Assembly (NCBI GenBank): GCA_045661345.1
Contig: JAZRFM010000020.1
Coordinates: 1 to 17,863, forward strand
Direction: 5' to 3'
Source: RUG12461 sp045661345
Lineage (GTDB): Bacteria > Bacillota > Clostridia > Lachnospirales > Lachnospiraceae
Length of the DNA: 17,863 nucleotides
The translations under genes and the position numbers were made by a program. Below are positions 1 to 7,092 of this stretch, piece after piece. The notes below the pieces were generated by a model that was given only the letters and a program-made list of their open reading frames with translations, ran no database searches and had not been told where the DNA came from. The first letter of the stretch is position 1. Every line of letters begins with the position of its first letter.

Positions 1-2
1 GC

Positions 3-137
3 ATTAACCAAAAGATAAAGACCTTACGTCGGCATGGATATGGCTATCCTGATGATGAATACTTCTTTCTCAAGATCATGGATATGAGTCGGAAGCAGTA
101 TGTCAGGAATCAGCCATCACATAGAATTTGTGATTGA
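3..137 (+). pseudogene. C-terminal end of a probable ISL3-type transposase (runs off the window start)
   Basis: An open frame enters from the left edge and stops with TGA at 135-137, giving the last 44 residues of a protein. The readable part contains INQKIKTLRRHGYGYPDDEY followed by FFLKIMDMSRKQ. This resembles the C-terminal tail of DDE transposases of the ISL3 family, which end in a (I/V)NxKIK-x-(L/I)-(K/R)R-x-x-(Y/F)GY pattern. The family call is from memory of these sequences, not from a search. Only the tail is present, so it cannot be told whether the element upstream is intact; it is typed here as a fragment. No terminal inverted repeat of the element could be identified with confidence in the 120 bp after the stop. 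Its position next to the giant gene fits a mobile or recently rearranged boundary. Confidence 0.65.
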
Positions 138-172
138 GCCATTTAATGGATTTACTATATCATGAATTGCGC

Positions 173-238
173 GGATTATCCACACCCGTACCCGGGTTTT
201 GTGGTATAATGATGAGATGAAAACGGGATGATCCACAC
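173..238 (+). promoter_or_regulatory. Promoter region of the acetyltransferase gene, with a direct repeat flanking the -10 box
   Basis: A consensus -10 box TATAAT lies at 205-210 and is preceded by TGG at 202-204, making an extended -10 element. No good -35 box is seen at the expected spacing, which is acceptable for extended -10 promoters. Two near-identical boxes, GGATTATCCACAC at 173-185 and GGATGATCCACAC at 226-238, lie 53 bp apart on either side of the -10 box. The first contains TTATCCACA (176-184), a perfect match to the DnaA box consensus; the second has one mismatch. A CCCGGG palindrome (191-196) and short CCACA/TGTGG arms lie between them. The repeats could be operator sites, or the boundary of the neighbouring insertion sequence. 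Confidence 0.5.
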
Positions 239-257
239 TTTTTAAGGAGAACGCAAT

Positions 258-1094
258 ATGAAACAGCCGGAAGGGTTGAACTATTTACTGATTGATGCCA
301 GTCATCAAAAGGATTTTTCCAGTGTTTTGCCGGAATGCATGGTTACCGCGGGAAATGTCTGCGCCATCGGTGTCTATGATGACAAAGGGAGTGTCTTAGG
401 TGCACTGGCCTACCGGTGCGAACACTTCCATTATGACGTGGAATGGATCTTTGTGGATCCGGCGGTACGGCGGAACGGAATCGGCACCAGCCTGCTCCAC
501 AGGCTCTTTTCCATCATCGGCGGTACCGGGGAACGGTATCCCATTACCCTTCAGGTGCCCTACACGCAGCAAGAGCCTGATTTCTATTACTTCCTGCTGA
601 CGCAGCAGTGTGCGGACCTTGGTTTTTCCCATGACCGGTATTATGTAAAGGCAGAAGACATCAGAACCTCCGGCGGGCTGCACAGGGAATGGAATTACGT
701 CCTGGAGCAGAAGCTGTTTTTTGACCTCAGTAAGCCGGAGCAGGAAAGGATCCTTCGCCAATTGGAACAGGAGAGAGTGTTTTTTGCCCTGGATACGGAG
801 GACTGGGACAGGGGGTGCGTTCCCTCTCTTTGTCGCGTGATCCTGGTGAACAACAACCTGATGAATCTGATCCTGGTGAAGGAACTGGACAGCGGTATTT
901 TGGAGCTGGTGTTTCTGTACAGCAAATACCGCCGGGGATTGGAGGAACTCCTCCTGACGGATGCCAAAGAGGTGGAGGAGCATTATCCGGACCGGGAGCT
1001 GATCTTTGATGCGATGACGGAGCAGTCCCGTCTCATAGCAAAGCATCTTTTTCCCAATGCGAGAGTTGTCCATATCTATGAAGGAGAATGGTGA
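258..1094 (+). CDS. GNAT-family N-acetyltransferase with an uncharacterised C-terminal half
   Basis: This encodes 278 residues, starting at an ATG preceded by AAGGAG with good spacing. GNAT enzymes transfer an acetyl group from acetyl-CoA to an amine; the substrate cannot be inferred here. The evidence is motif A: a beta strand (EWIFVDPAV, about residues 62-70) followed by the acetyl-CoA pyrophosphate-binding loop RRNGIGTSLL (71-80) and a helix. The C-terminal half (about 150-278) has no motif I recognise. It ends in a strand-helix-strand pattern (LILVKEL, LELVFLYS, helix, ARVVHIYEGEW) that could be a second, degenerate GNAT fold. No signal peptide or membrane segment is seen, so it is probably cytoplasmic. 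It has its own extended -10 promoter. The next gene starts 120 bp downstream, so co-transcription is possible but not shown. Confidence 0.75.
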   Translation: MKQPEGLNYLLIDASHQKDFSSVLPECMVTAGNVCAIGVYDDKGSVLGALAYRCEHFHYDVEWIFVDPAVRRNGIGTSLLHRLFSIIGGTGERYPITLQVPYTQQEPDFYYFLLTQQCADLGFSHDRYYVKAEDIRTSGGLHREWNYVLEQKLFFDLSKPEQERILRQLEQERVFFALDTEDWDRGCVPSLCRVILVNNNLMNLILVKELDSGILELVFLYSKYRRGLEELLLTDAKEVEEHYPDRELIFDAMTEQSRLIAKHLFPNARVVHIYEGEW

Positions 1095-1115
1095 TTATTT
1101 TCGGGAAAATCACTG

Positions 1116-1131
1116 CCACGGTTTCCCGTGG
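1116..1131 (+). other. Small hairpin between the acetyltransferase and giant genes
   Basis: CCACGG-tttc-CCGTGG forms a perfect 6-bp stem with a four-base loop. It is not followed by a T run, so it is a poor intrinsic terminator. A second imperfect pairing (GTGA at 1091-1094 with TCAC at 1109-1112) lies just upstream and overlaps the acetyltransferase stop codon. Together they could reduce read-through or protect an mRNA end. No convincing promoter for the giant gene is seen in this gap. Confidence 0.3.
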
Positions 1132-1204
1132 TTCGTATAAAGAAAAGAAGCAGGAGTCTGACACACCGGAGGGGGATGGAAAAAACCGGATCCCGGGTGA
1201 GAAC

Positions 1205-1210
1205 GGAGGA
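1205..1210 (+). promoter_or_regulatory. Ribosome binding site that fixes the start of the giant gene
   Basis: GGAGGA lies four bases before the ATG at 1215. The frame is open further upstream, with a GTG near 1128 and an ATG at 1176. The upstream residues are Arg/Lys-rich and overlap the hairpin region, and the ATG at 1176 has its GGAGGGGG tract directly abutting it, which is too close. The ATG at 1215 is therefore preferred. Confidence 0.7.
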
Positions 1211-1214
1211 GCAT

Positions 1215-4200
1215 ATGGCACAGTTTGAAAACTATCTGGAGAAAAAAAAGCAGGGCGGGATACAGTTTTCGACATTATATCAGGAGCAGAAGAATAAGTC
1301 ACTGACGTGGAATAGTGATCCGGATTATGCGATTCCATATTCATCGGAGGATATGGGGGAGATGTTCGATGAGCGTATGTCAGAGAAGATTTCGACATAC
1401 GAGCAGCGGACTGCATACTACTTTAAGGATAGCAAATACATGGCTGCCAAAGCGCTGCGCTATGCTGCACTGAGCGAAAATACGGAAGCCACCAACAAGT
1501 TTGCCCAGATCCATACCAACAGATGGGGTAAGACCAGAAGAAATCGCGCCAGTGATGCGTGGAGATACTTTACTTACGCATGGGAGGAACAAAACAAGCA
1601 GGAAGCAGACCGACAAGCAGGCAGAGGTCCCCAGACGCAGTATGACACGTACAAATTGCGTGAGAAAATCATGAATTACCGGCTGGATGGTATGATCGCC
1701 GCCGCAAAGGCAAAATCCCGCAGTGGGATTCACGAAGAGTATATGAAACTCCGGGCGAAGCTCTCCTGTTACACGATTCTCAAGGATCAGGCAGAGAATC
1801 TTCTCCATGAAGTCCCCGTTGATCAGGCGGCTCAGATCGGACAGTTCAAGGAGAAAATAAGGACGCTTGATAACAAAATCAAGAGCGTGAAGACATCCAT
1901 AGCCAGCTCGATCCCTTCTGCGAAAGACACGTGGCAGAAGTGGATCGACATGAAGGGACAGGGACAGAGTTTCAAAAACCGCGCACGGACACAGGGTGTC
2001 ACCCTCAGTACAAGCACATCGGAAATGGCTTACTGCCTGGAGCGGTGCCTGGACTCCATGGGAAAGGTCTCCTATCCCTGTACCGTTCCGCTCAAGCACA
2101 CCGAGGGGGCGCCCGTTACCCATGGAGAACTCAAGAAAGCGCAGTGGAACGAGCGGTACCAGGAAGCTCTCAAAAAAAATGACAGAAAGAAACTGGAACG
2201 TCTGAAGCTCGAAGCGATCAAACGATTTGAGGAGTATCAGATTCCGGCACTGGCAGATCTGCAAAGCAAGGGATCGGTTCCCTATTTTATGAAGAATCCC
2301 AGCGCTTTTATGGAAAATGTTTTTTACGCGGCACCTTATTACAATGAGAAAATCAAGGAAAAGAGCGGCTTTTACCATACGTATGCGGAGGAAAACCCGA
2401 AATTTGTCGAAAAAGTGAAGCTCCTGCATGAGCTGTCTCAAAACTTTCGGAGAGAACTTCGGGTAAAACACAATCTGAGGATAGATGATCAGAAAGGGAA
2501 AGTGGTTGCGGAGCGTTTCCAGGGTCAGCAACCCACGGATCAAGAGCTTCGCCGGGAATTTGCCGGGTTGTATCAGGCTTACACGACAGCAGCGCCCTCC
2601 AAGCAGGGGAGAAGTGCTGCCTCCCGGATCGAGGCACAGGATATTTTCAACTCGATACCAACAGAGAAGCTGGATGGTTCGGAGGACGGAAACCCGGATA
2701 GTTCGGAGGACGGGAGCATGATCTTTGAGATCTCCACATCCTCGAAGGGAGTCATCCACGAAGAAGAGCGGCTTGATGAGGATAAGAAAGAAGAAAAGAA
2801 AGAGGATAAGAGGGAAGAAAAGAAAGAGGATAAGAAGGAAGAAAAGAAAGAGGATCAGAGCAGTATCAATCTGAAGCAGAATGAGCAGGAAGATGAGAAA
2901 GAGGAAAACCGGAACCGGACCATAATAAAGAAAGAGAAAGAGGAAAACCGGAACCGGATCATCATGGAGGAGGAAGAAGAGGAGGAGATCAACACCTCAG
3001 AGGCACTCCCAAAGATCACCTACCGGAGAGACAAGAAGACGACGCATACCTTCTCTAAAAAAGTGCCGAAAAACCTCATGGACGCCATCAGTCTGCGGAA
3101 AGAGATCTCAGACAAAGTACTGGAAGCTGATCTCAGGAAAAAGACCGAGGTCAAAGAACTTTATGATTATTATAATAGCTTCGTCCAGAATTTCCTGAAA
3201 ACAGAAAAGTATGAGTATGACAGGGCGCTGCTGACTAAGGAAGTGATGAATGATCCGACGCAGGAGCATGTGGCGGAGCTGCGTAATAAAATCACGGAGA
3301 CAGGCGTGAAGCCCGAAGAGCTTCCGCAGGAGCTGAAAGACGTCTACGATTACTATGACGGGATACTGCAGGATCTCATTAAAAACGAGGGCAGGCTGGG
3401 AACCGTCGTACCGCACGAAAAACGCAAAACAGTCTCCCATACAGCCTTTTTGGAAACGAAGATTGGTGAATCATATGAGACGCAGGCTTTCGCCTCCAAT
3501 GATTGCTGGTCCTGTGCCGGTGCCGGGATCCTGAATCACTTTACCCGGAGAGAGCCTCCTATGACACAGGAAGAATTTCGGGCTTTTGAGCCGAGCTTCC
3601 GCTCTATGACAGATATGGGTCTTGACCCGGACGACCCGCAGGATCAGGCTGATTATCAAAGGCGTATGCGTGATGTCGAGGGATTCACGTTCAGAAATAA
3701 TAAGAAAGATCGCCAGGGCTCGCCGGATGGCAATACCTTTACCGTGTCGGATATTTACCTGCGGGAATTTGCAAAGAATAAAGACCTGAAGAATACGGCG
3801 GTACACCAGATGAGATTCCAGTGTAATGCCGCCAAAAACAATCTGAAGGATGATCCGAATCTGCTGCATAACATGATGGAGAAGTTCAAGGATACGATAG
3901 AGGAAGCGATCTATAAAAAAAGCGCAATTGCCCTGCTGATGCCCGGTCATTATGTCACCATTACCGGTATCAAGGGGGATCAGCTTGAGGTTTGCGATTC
4001 CAACATGTCGCGGGTGGCGAGTGACAGTGTTTACAAGGTTTCGAGCCTTTTCAACCCGGAGAATCCGCTTTCCACGCTGGAGCTGACCTGGTTTGAGCGC
4101 ATCGATGATCCGCAGGAGATCGCCGGGAAGTATCAGAATCTTTCTTACGACGGGAAGAGTCGCACCTTTACAGGGAAACCGGAGAAAGCAGTCGAGAACA

Positions 4201-7070
4201 TCGCGCTCCATGACGGGGTTGAGGCATGGAAGACGGTGGAAGAGAAGGATGAGGATATCAGTCTCTTCTATGCGGAAGGCATTTATCTGCCGAAGACCTT
4301 TACCACAGGACTGAAGAAGAACGAATACTCAGAGGTCAATAAGACGAGTTTCGTCATGTCTGTCAATAAAGCGGATGAACTATTCCATCGAGTCCCGAAG
4401 AAGACAGATAAGAAGGACGGAGCGAAAAAGAGCCAGTCTCCGCCAAAGCAGCTCAAAAAGCCTGAGACGACGGGGAAAAAGAGCGCATCAAAGAAAGGAG
4501 AGACGAAAAAGACTCAAAAGAATATCATAACCGGGCCAATCCCGGAAACTCTTGATCTGGAGGACCGCTACGACATTGATCCGAGTTACTATCTCCATAG
4601 CGAGGAGCTTGTAGAGGAATTCGAGAAGCTGCGGGAAACGAATCCGTATCTGACCCTGCGCGGGTTCAGGTATTATCGCTGGTTCCAAAGAGGTCAGCGT
4701 GTACTGGAAGACGCCGAACTGAAGAAGATGCTGTCTACGCAGGTGCAGGAAGCGGAGAAAGCGGGGAAGCCTTTGTTTAAGAACCCGGATAATGCCGATA
4801 TTTCCATGGCACCGGCTGCGCTTCTGCTGGATGTTCATTATAGAGAGGACGGGACAGTATTCCCGGATTATAAGGTAAACGCGGAAAGAAACAAACAATG
4901 GATCCAAAGCTGGGCTGCCGGAAAGGAAAAAGAACGGGAGAAGCTTCTGGAAGAGATGCTTACAGAGCAGATCGCTTCGCTGGAAATTCCGAATCCCCAG
5001 GAATTGCGAACAGGGTGGATCGAGGATCAAATGGATTCGAACTACATGGGGTTCACAGGTATGGTTCGGCGTATGTCGGCCATGGAACGGCTCATGGAGG
5101 AATATCCGGATCTGATGGATGCACTGGCCCTCAGCAATCCGTTTGCGCATGCAAAGCTGGAGGCGGCCATGTCGATGACTGCTTATATTAAGAAGCATAT
5201 GCTCCGGTATTATGGGTTCTCACTGGAGAATCCTCCGGCGGGATGCACGATGCAGGCTCCACCGGAGAAGGAGCAGGGATCGAATCTGAAAAAACAAACT
5301 GATAATGCCCTTGAAACCTATGTGAAATCCTACAACAAATTCAGTGAGAAGGACACCGAAAGAATCCTGACGCTCAAAAAGGATGGCTTTTATGAGTTTA
5401 TGGTGGAGCTGGATCAGTTTCAGAAAAAATTGAACAGGGAGGCCAAGGAAAATCTGGAAAAAACCCCGGAGTATATACAGGAGCAGGAGGAGCTGAAGAA
5501 GGAAGAACAGAGAGCTCAGGATGAGAAAAAGCGCCGGGAGGCAGAGCAGAAAGAAGATGAAGAACAATCCGTGTCGAAGGAGAACAGCAAGATAATCCGG
5601 AAGAATCCGGATGTATCGAAGGAGACACTTCAGAAATCCGAGGAGATTCGAATCCTTATGCGGGAGGTTCAGGAGGAAACAGATAAGAATCCCCAAAAGA
5701 AGAAACCGCTTTCGAAGGAAAAGTTCCCCTCCCCGGAGCAGCTGAAGAACGGCTGGGTGGAGAACATGTTCAGGGAACACACCAGGGAACTGATCGATCT
5801 GATACAGAACGGAAGAGATGAGACAGATGAGAATCAGCGGTTCGCGTTTGACGATCTGGTCAGGATTATTTGCATGGAGGTCTTTGAAAAATTCGAGATC
5901 AGTATCGACAGGAACGGCAAGTCCTGTATTGCAAAAAAACCGGTTGGGAAAAGAACAAACGACAAGCCGGGGATGATGAGTTTTATCGAGGGACCCTTGA
6001 ACGAGCAGTATAAGCGGATGTACAACGAATATATGGGGCTGAAAGAGGAGGAAAAAGAGGACAAAAAAGAGGAAAACAATAATAAGATCATCGAAGAGGA
6101 AGAGAATCTGAACGAGATCATCGAGGAGAAGACGGAGGAGCAGAAAGGGGGCAAAGGAAAGAAGGTTTCTAAAGATTCACAGGTGATTACACGGCAGATG
6201 GCTGGTCTGGATTCACATATTTCTGAAAAGGACAGGGAAGAGCTGGCCAGGGTGAACCAGGGTGTTCTTCCGGATGATAAATACACCGGGGGTACCATTT
6301 TTGCAATGAACGCCCTGAAAGAGAGCATTGCTTGTTGGGGAACCACGGAAGTGAGCCGGGCGTTGAACCATATGCGTGACAATAACATCAACCCTGAAAA
6401 AATTGACAATACATTTATGGGGGCACCCTCTGCGCTGATTCAATCTGTACATGGAAAAATCCGAGCGGATGCGCAAAAGAATGATTTTAACAAGGTATGG
6501 ACGAGCTGTTGTGCAAATGTAAGAAATACGAATGAAGAAAAGAGAAACGTTTACCTCCAAACACAGAACGAGATGATTGAGACATACCTCGGGCAAATCT
6601 TTAACGGCTTCAGGCTGCCGAGTCCTGATCAGTTGAGAGGCAACTGGTTCGAGGAGACTATGAAGACGAATTCCTTCAAACTCTTTGAAGTCCTTCGGAA
6701 AGCGCAGGCCGTTCCGAGGCTGATCATGCTGAATCAAACCGCGCGGAATTACTATAACAACCATCCCGTCTTTAAGAAGATGGTGGATGCCTGTGTGCTG
6801 CTGGACAAGTATGCCAGGTCTTATCTCAAACTGTTTCTCAGAGTTGATATGGCCGTGGACACAGGTTGGCCATCCTACGCGAAGAGAATAAGCAGGGGCG
6901 AATTTATGGACCTTCAGGACGCGCTGACGTCACTTGTTGACAATGAATATACGGTGGCTTATAACAGCTTGACGGAGGATGATATTCAGGATTTTGCGGA
7001 GGCACAGGAGCCGGAGTATAAGATTCCTCAGGTGTATACGGATTTCAAGAGCAGAACCAAAAAGAAATAA
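1215..7070 (+). CDS. Giant multidomain protein with a papain-like cysteine protease core, function unknown
   Basis: This encodes 1951 residues; I do not recognise the protein as a whole. No signal peptide or membrane segment is seen. In order: a charged helical N-terminal region (about 1-430); a Lys/Glu linker (about 515-610); a duplicated YDYY helix (646-664 and 707-725); a protease-like domain (about 745-960); a Lys-rich linker (about 1060-1105); and three P-x-P-x-(Q/E)-L...W modules starting near residues 1259, 1505 and 1802, with Glu/Lys linkers between them. The protease call rests on Cys764-Trp765 in NDCWSCAGAG with Gln757 seven residues before, His912 in GHYVTITGI, and Asp928 or Asn930 in CDSNM. 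This order and context fit papain-fold enzymes of the C39/C70-like groups. The coding strand is much richer in A and in Lys/Glu codons than the pyr and pur genes, and an insertion-sequence fragment lies nearby, which suggests acquisition. The role could be effector, toxin or self-processing protein; none is shown. Confidence 0.7.
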   Translation: MAQFENYLEKKKQGGIQFSTLYQEQKNKSLTWNSDPDYAIPYSSEDMGEMFDERMSEKISTYEQRTAYYFKDSKYMAAKALRYAALSENTEATNKFAQIHTNRWGKTRRNRASDAWRYFTYAWEEQNKQEADRQAGRGPQTQYDTYKLREKIMNYRLDGMIAAAKAKSRSGIHEEYMKLRAKLSCYTILKDQAENLLHEVPVDQAAQIGQFKEKIRTLDNKIKSVKTSIASSIPSAKDTWQKWIDMKGQGQSFKNRARTQGVTLSTSTSEMAYCLERCLDSMGKVSYPCTVPLKHTEGAPVTHGELKKAQWNERYQEALKKNDRKKLERLKLEAIKRFEEYQIPALADLQSKGSVPYFMKNPSAFMENVFYAAPYYNEKIKEKSGFYHTYAEENPKFVEKVKLLHELSQNFRRELRVKHNLRIDDQKGKVVAERFQGQQPTDQELRREFAGLYQAYTTAAPSKQGRSAASRIEAQDIFNSIPTEKLDGSEDGNPDSSEDGSMIFEISTSSKGVIHEEERLDEDKKEEKKEDKREEKKEDKKEEKKEDQSSINLKQNEQEDEKEENRNRTIIKKEKEENRNRIIMEEEEEEEINTSEALPKITYRRDKKTTHTFSKKVPKNLMDAISLRKEISDKVLEADLRKKTEVKELYDYYNSFVQNFLKTEKYEYDRALLTKEVMNDPTQEHVAELRNKITETGVKPEELPQELKDVYDYYDGILQDLIKNEGRLGTVVPHEKRKTVSHTAFLETKIGESYETQAFASNDCWSCAGAGILNHFTRREPPMTQEEFRAFEPSFRSMTDMGLDPDDPQDQADYQRRMRDVEGFTFRNNKKDRQGSPDGNTFTVSDIYLREFAKNKDLKNTAVHQMRFQCNAAKNNLKDDPNLLHNMMEKFKDTIEEAIYKKSAIALLMPGHYVTITGIKGDQLEVCDSNMSRVASDSVYKVSSLFNPENPLSTLELTWFERIDDPQEIAGKYQNLSYDGKSRTFTGKPEKAVENIALHDGVEAWKTVEEKDEDISLFYAEGIYLPKTFTTGLKKNEYSEVNKTSFVMSVNKADELFHRVPKKTDKKDGAKKSQSPPKQLKKPETTGKKSASKKGETKKTQKNIITGPIPETLDLEDRYDIDPSYYLHSEELVEEFEKLRETNPYLTLRGFRYYRWFQRGQRVLEDAELKKMLSTQVQEAEKAGKPLFKNPDNADISMAPAALLLDVHYREDGTVFPDYKVNAERNKQWIQSWAAGKEKEREKLLEEMLTEQIASLEIPNPQELRTGWIEDQMDSNYMGFTGMVRRMSAMERLMEEYPDLMDALALSNPFAHAKLEAAMSMTAYIKKHMLRYYGFSLENPPAGCTMQAPPEKEQGSNLKKQTDNALETYVKSYNKFSEKDTERILTLKKDGFYEFMVELDQFQKKLNREAKENLEKTPEYIQEQEELKKEEQRAQDEKKRREAEQKEDEEQSVSKENSKIIRKNPDVSKETLQKSEEIRILMREVQEETDKNPQKKKPLSKEKFPSPEQLKNGWVENMFREHTRELIDLIQNGRDETDENQRFAFDDLVRIICMEVFEKFEISIDRNGKSCIAKKPVGKRTNDKPGMMSFIEGPLNEQYKRMYNEYMGLKEEEKEDKKEENNNKIIEEEENLNEIIEEKTEEQKGGKGKKVSKDSQVITRQMAGLDSHISEKDREELARVNQGVLPDDKYTGGTIFAMNALKESIACWGTTEVSRALNHMRDNNINPEKIDNTFMGAPSALIQSVHGKIRADAQKNDFNKVWTSCCANVRNTNEEKRNVYLQTQNEMIETYLGQIFNGFRLPSPDQLRGNWFEETMKTNSFKLFEVLRKAQAVPRLIMLNQTARNYYNNHPVFKKMVDACVLLDKYARSYLKLFLRVDMAVDTGWPSYAKRISRGEFMDLQDALTSLVDNEYTVAYNSLTEDDIQDFAEAQEPEYKIPQVYTDFKSRTKKK
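2781..2852 (+). repeat. Three tandem 24-bp repeats coding for DKKEEKKE
   Basis: Three consecutive 24-bp units differing at only a few bases encode DKKEEKKE, DKREEKKE and DKKEEKKE (residues 523-546 of the giant protein), followed by the start of a fourth (GATCAG). The unit length is a multiple of three, so gain or loss of units by replication slippage would keep the frame. It forms part of a highly charged, probably extended or helical linker. Confidence 0.85.
2895..2958 (+). repeat. 25-bp direct repeat coding for the EKEENRNR linker motif
   Basis: A 25-bp sequence at 2895-2919 is repeated at 2934-2958, offset by 39 bp (13 codons). It encodes EKEENRNR, followed by TII in the first copy and II in the second. 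Related peptide motifs EENNNKII and EENLNEII recur in a later linker near 6070-6125, although the DNA there has diverged. Confidence 0.8.
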
Positions 7071-7092
7071 ACAGGAATCATGACGTATCATT

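Noticed and set aside
1128..1214. An upstream extension of the giant protein from a GTG near 1128 or an ATG at 1176
   Set aside because: These starts have no properly spaced ribosome binding site, and the extra residues are Arg/Lys-rich and overlap the intergenic hairpin. The ATG at 1215 follows GGAGGA.
1380..2759. A 459-codon open frame on the minus strand within the giant gene
   Set aside because: It lies antisense to a strongly supported gene, has no domain I recognise and no good ribosome binding site, and is rich in Leu, Arg, Phe and Cys, as expected of a frame opposite Lys/Glu-rich coding sequence.
2781..2958. Short tandem repeats considered as a CRISPR array
   Set aside because: The units are in frame inside a coding region, have no unique spacers, and encode a simple Lys/Glu-rich peptide.
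7071..7092. A terminator between the convergent giant gene and malQ
   Set aside because: Only a 4-bp ATGA/TCAT pairing with a CGTA loop is visible, with no G/C-rich stem or T run.
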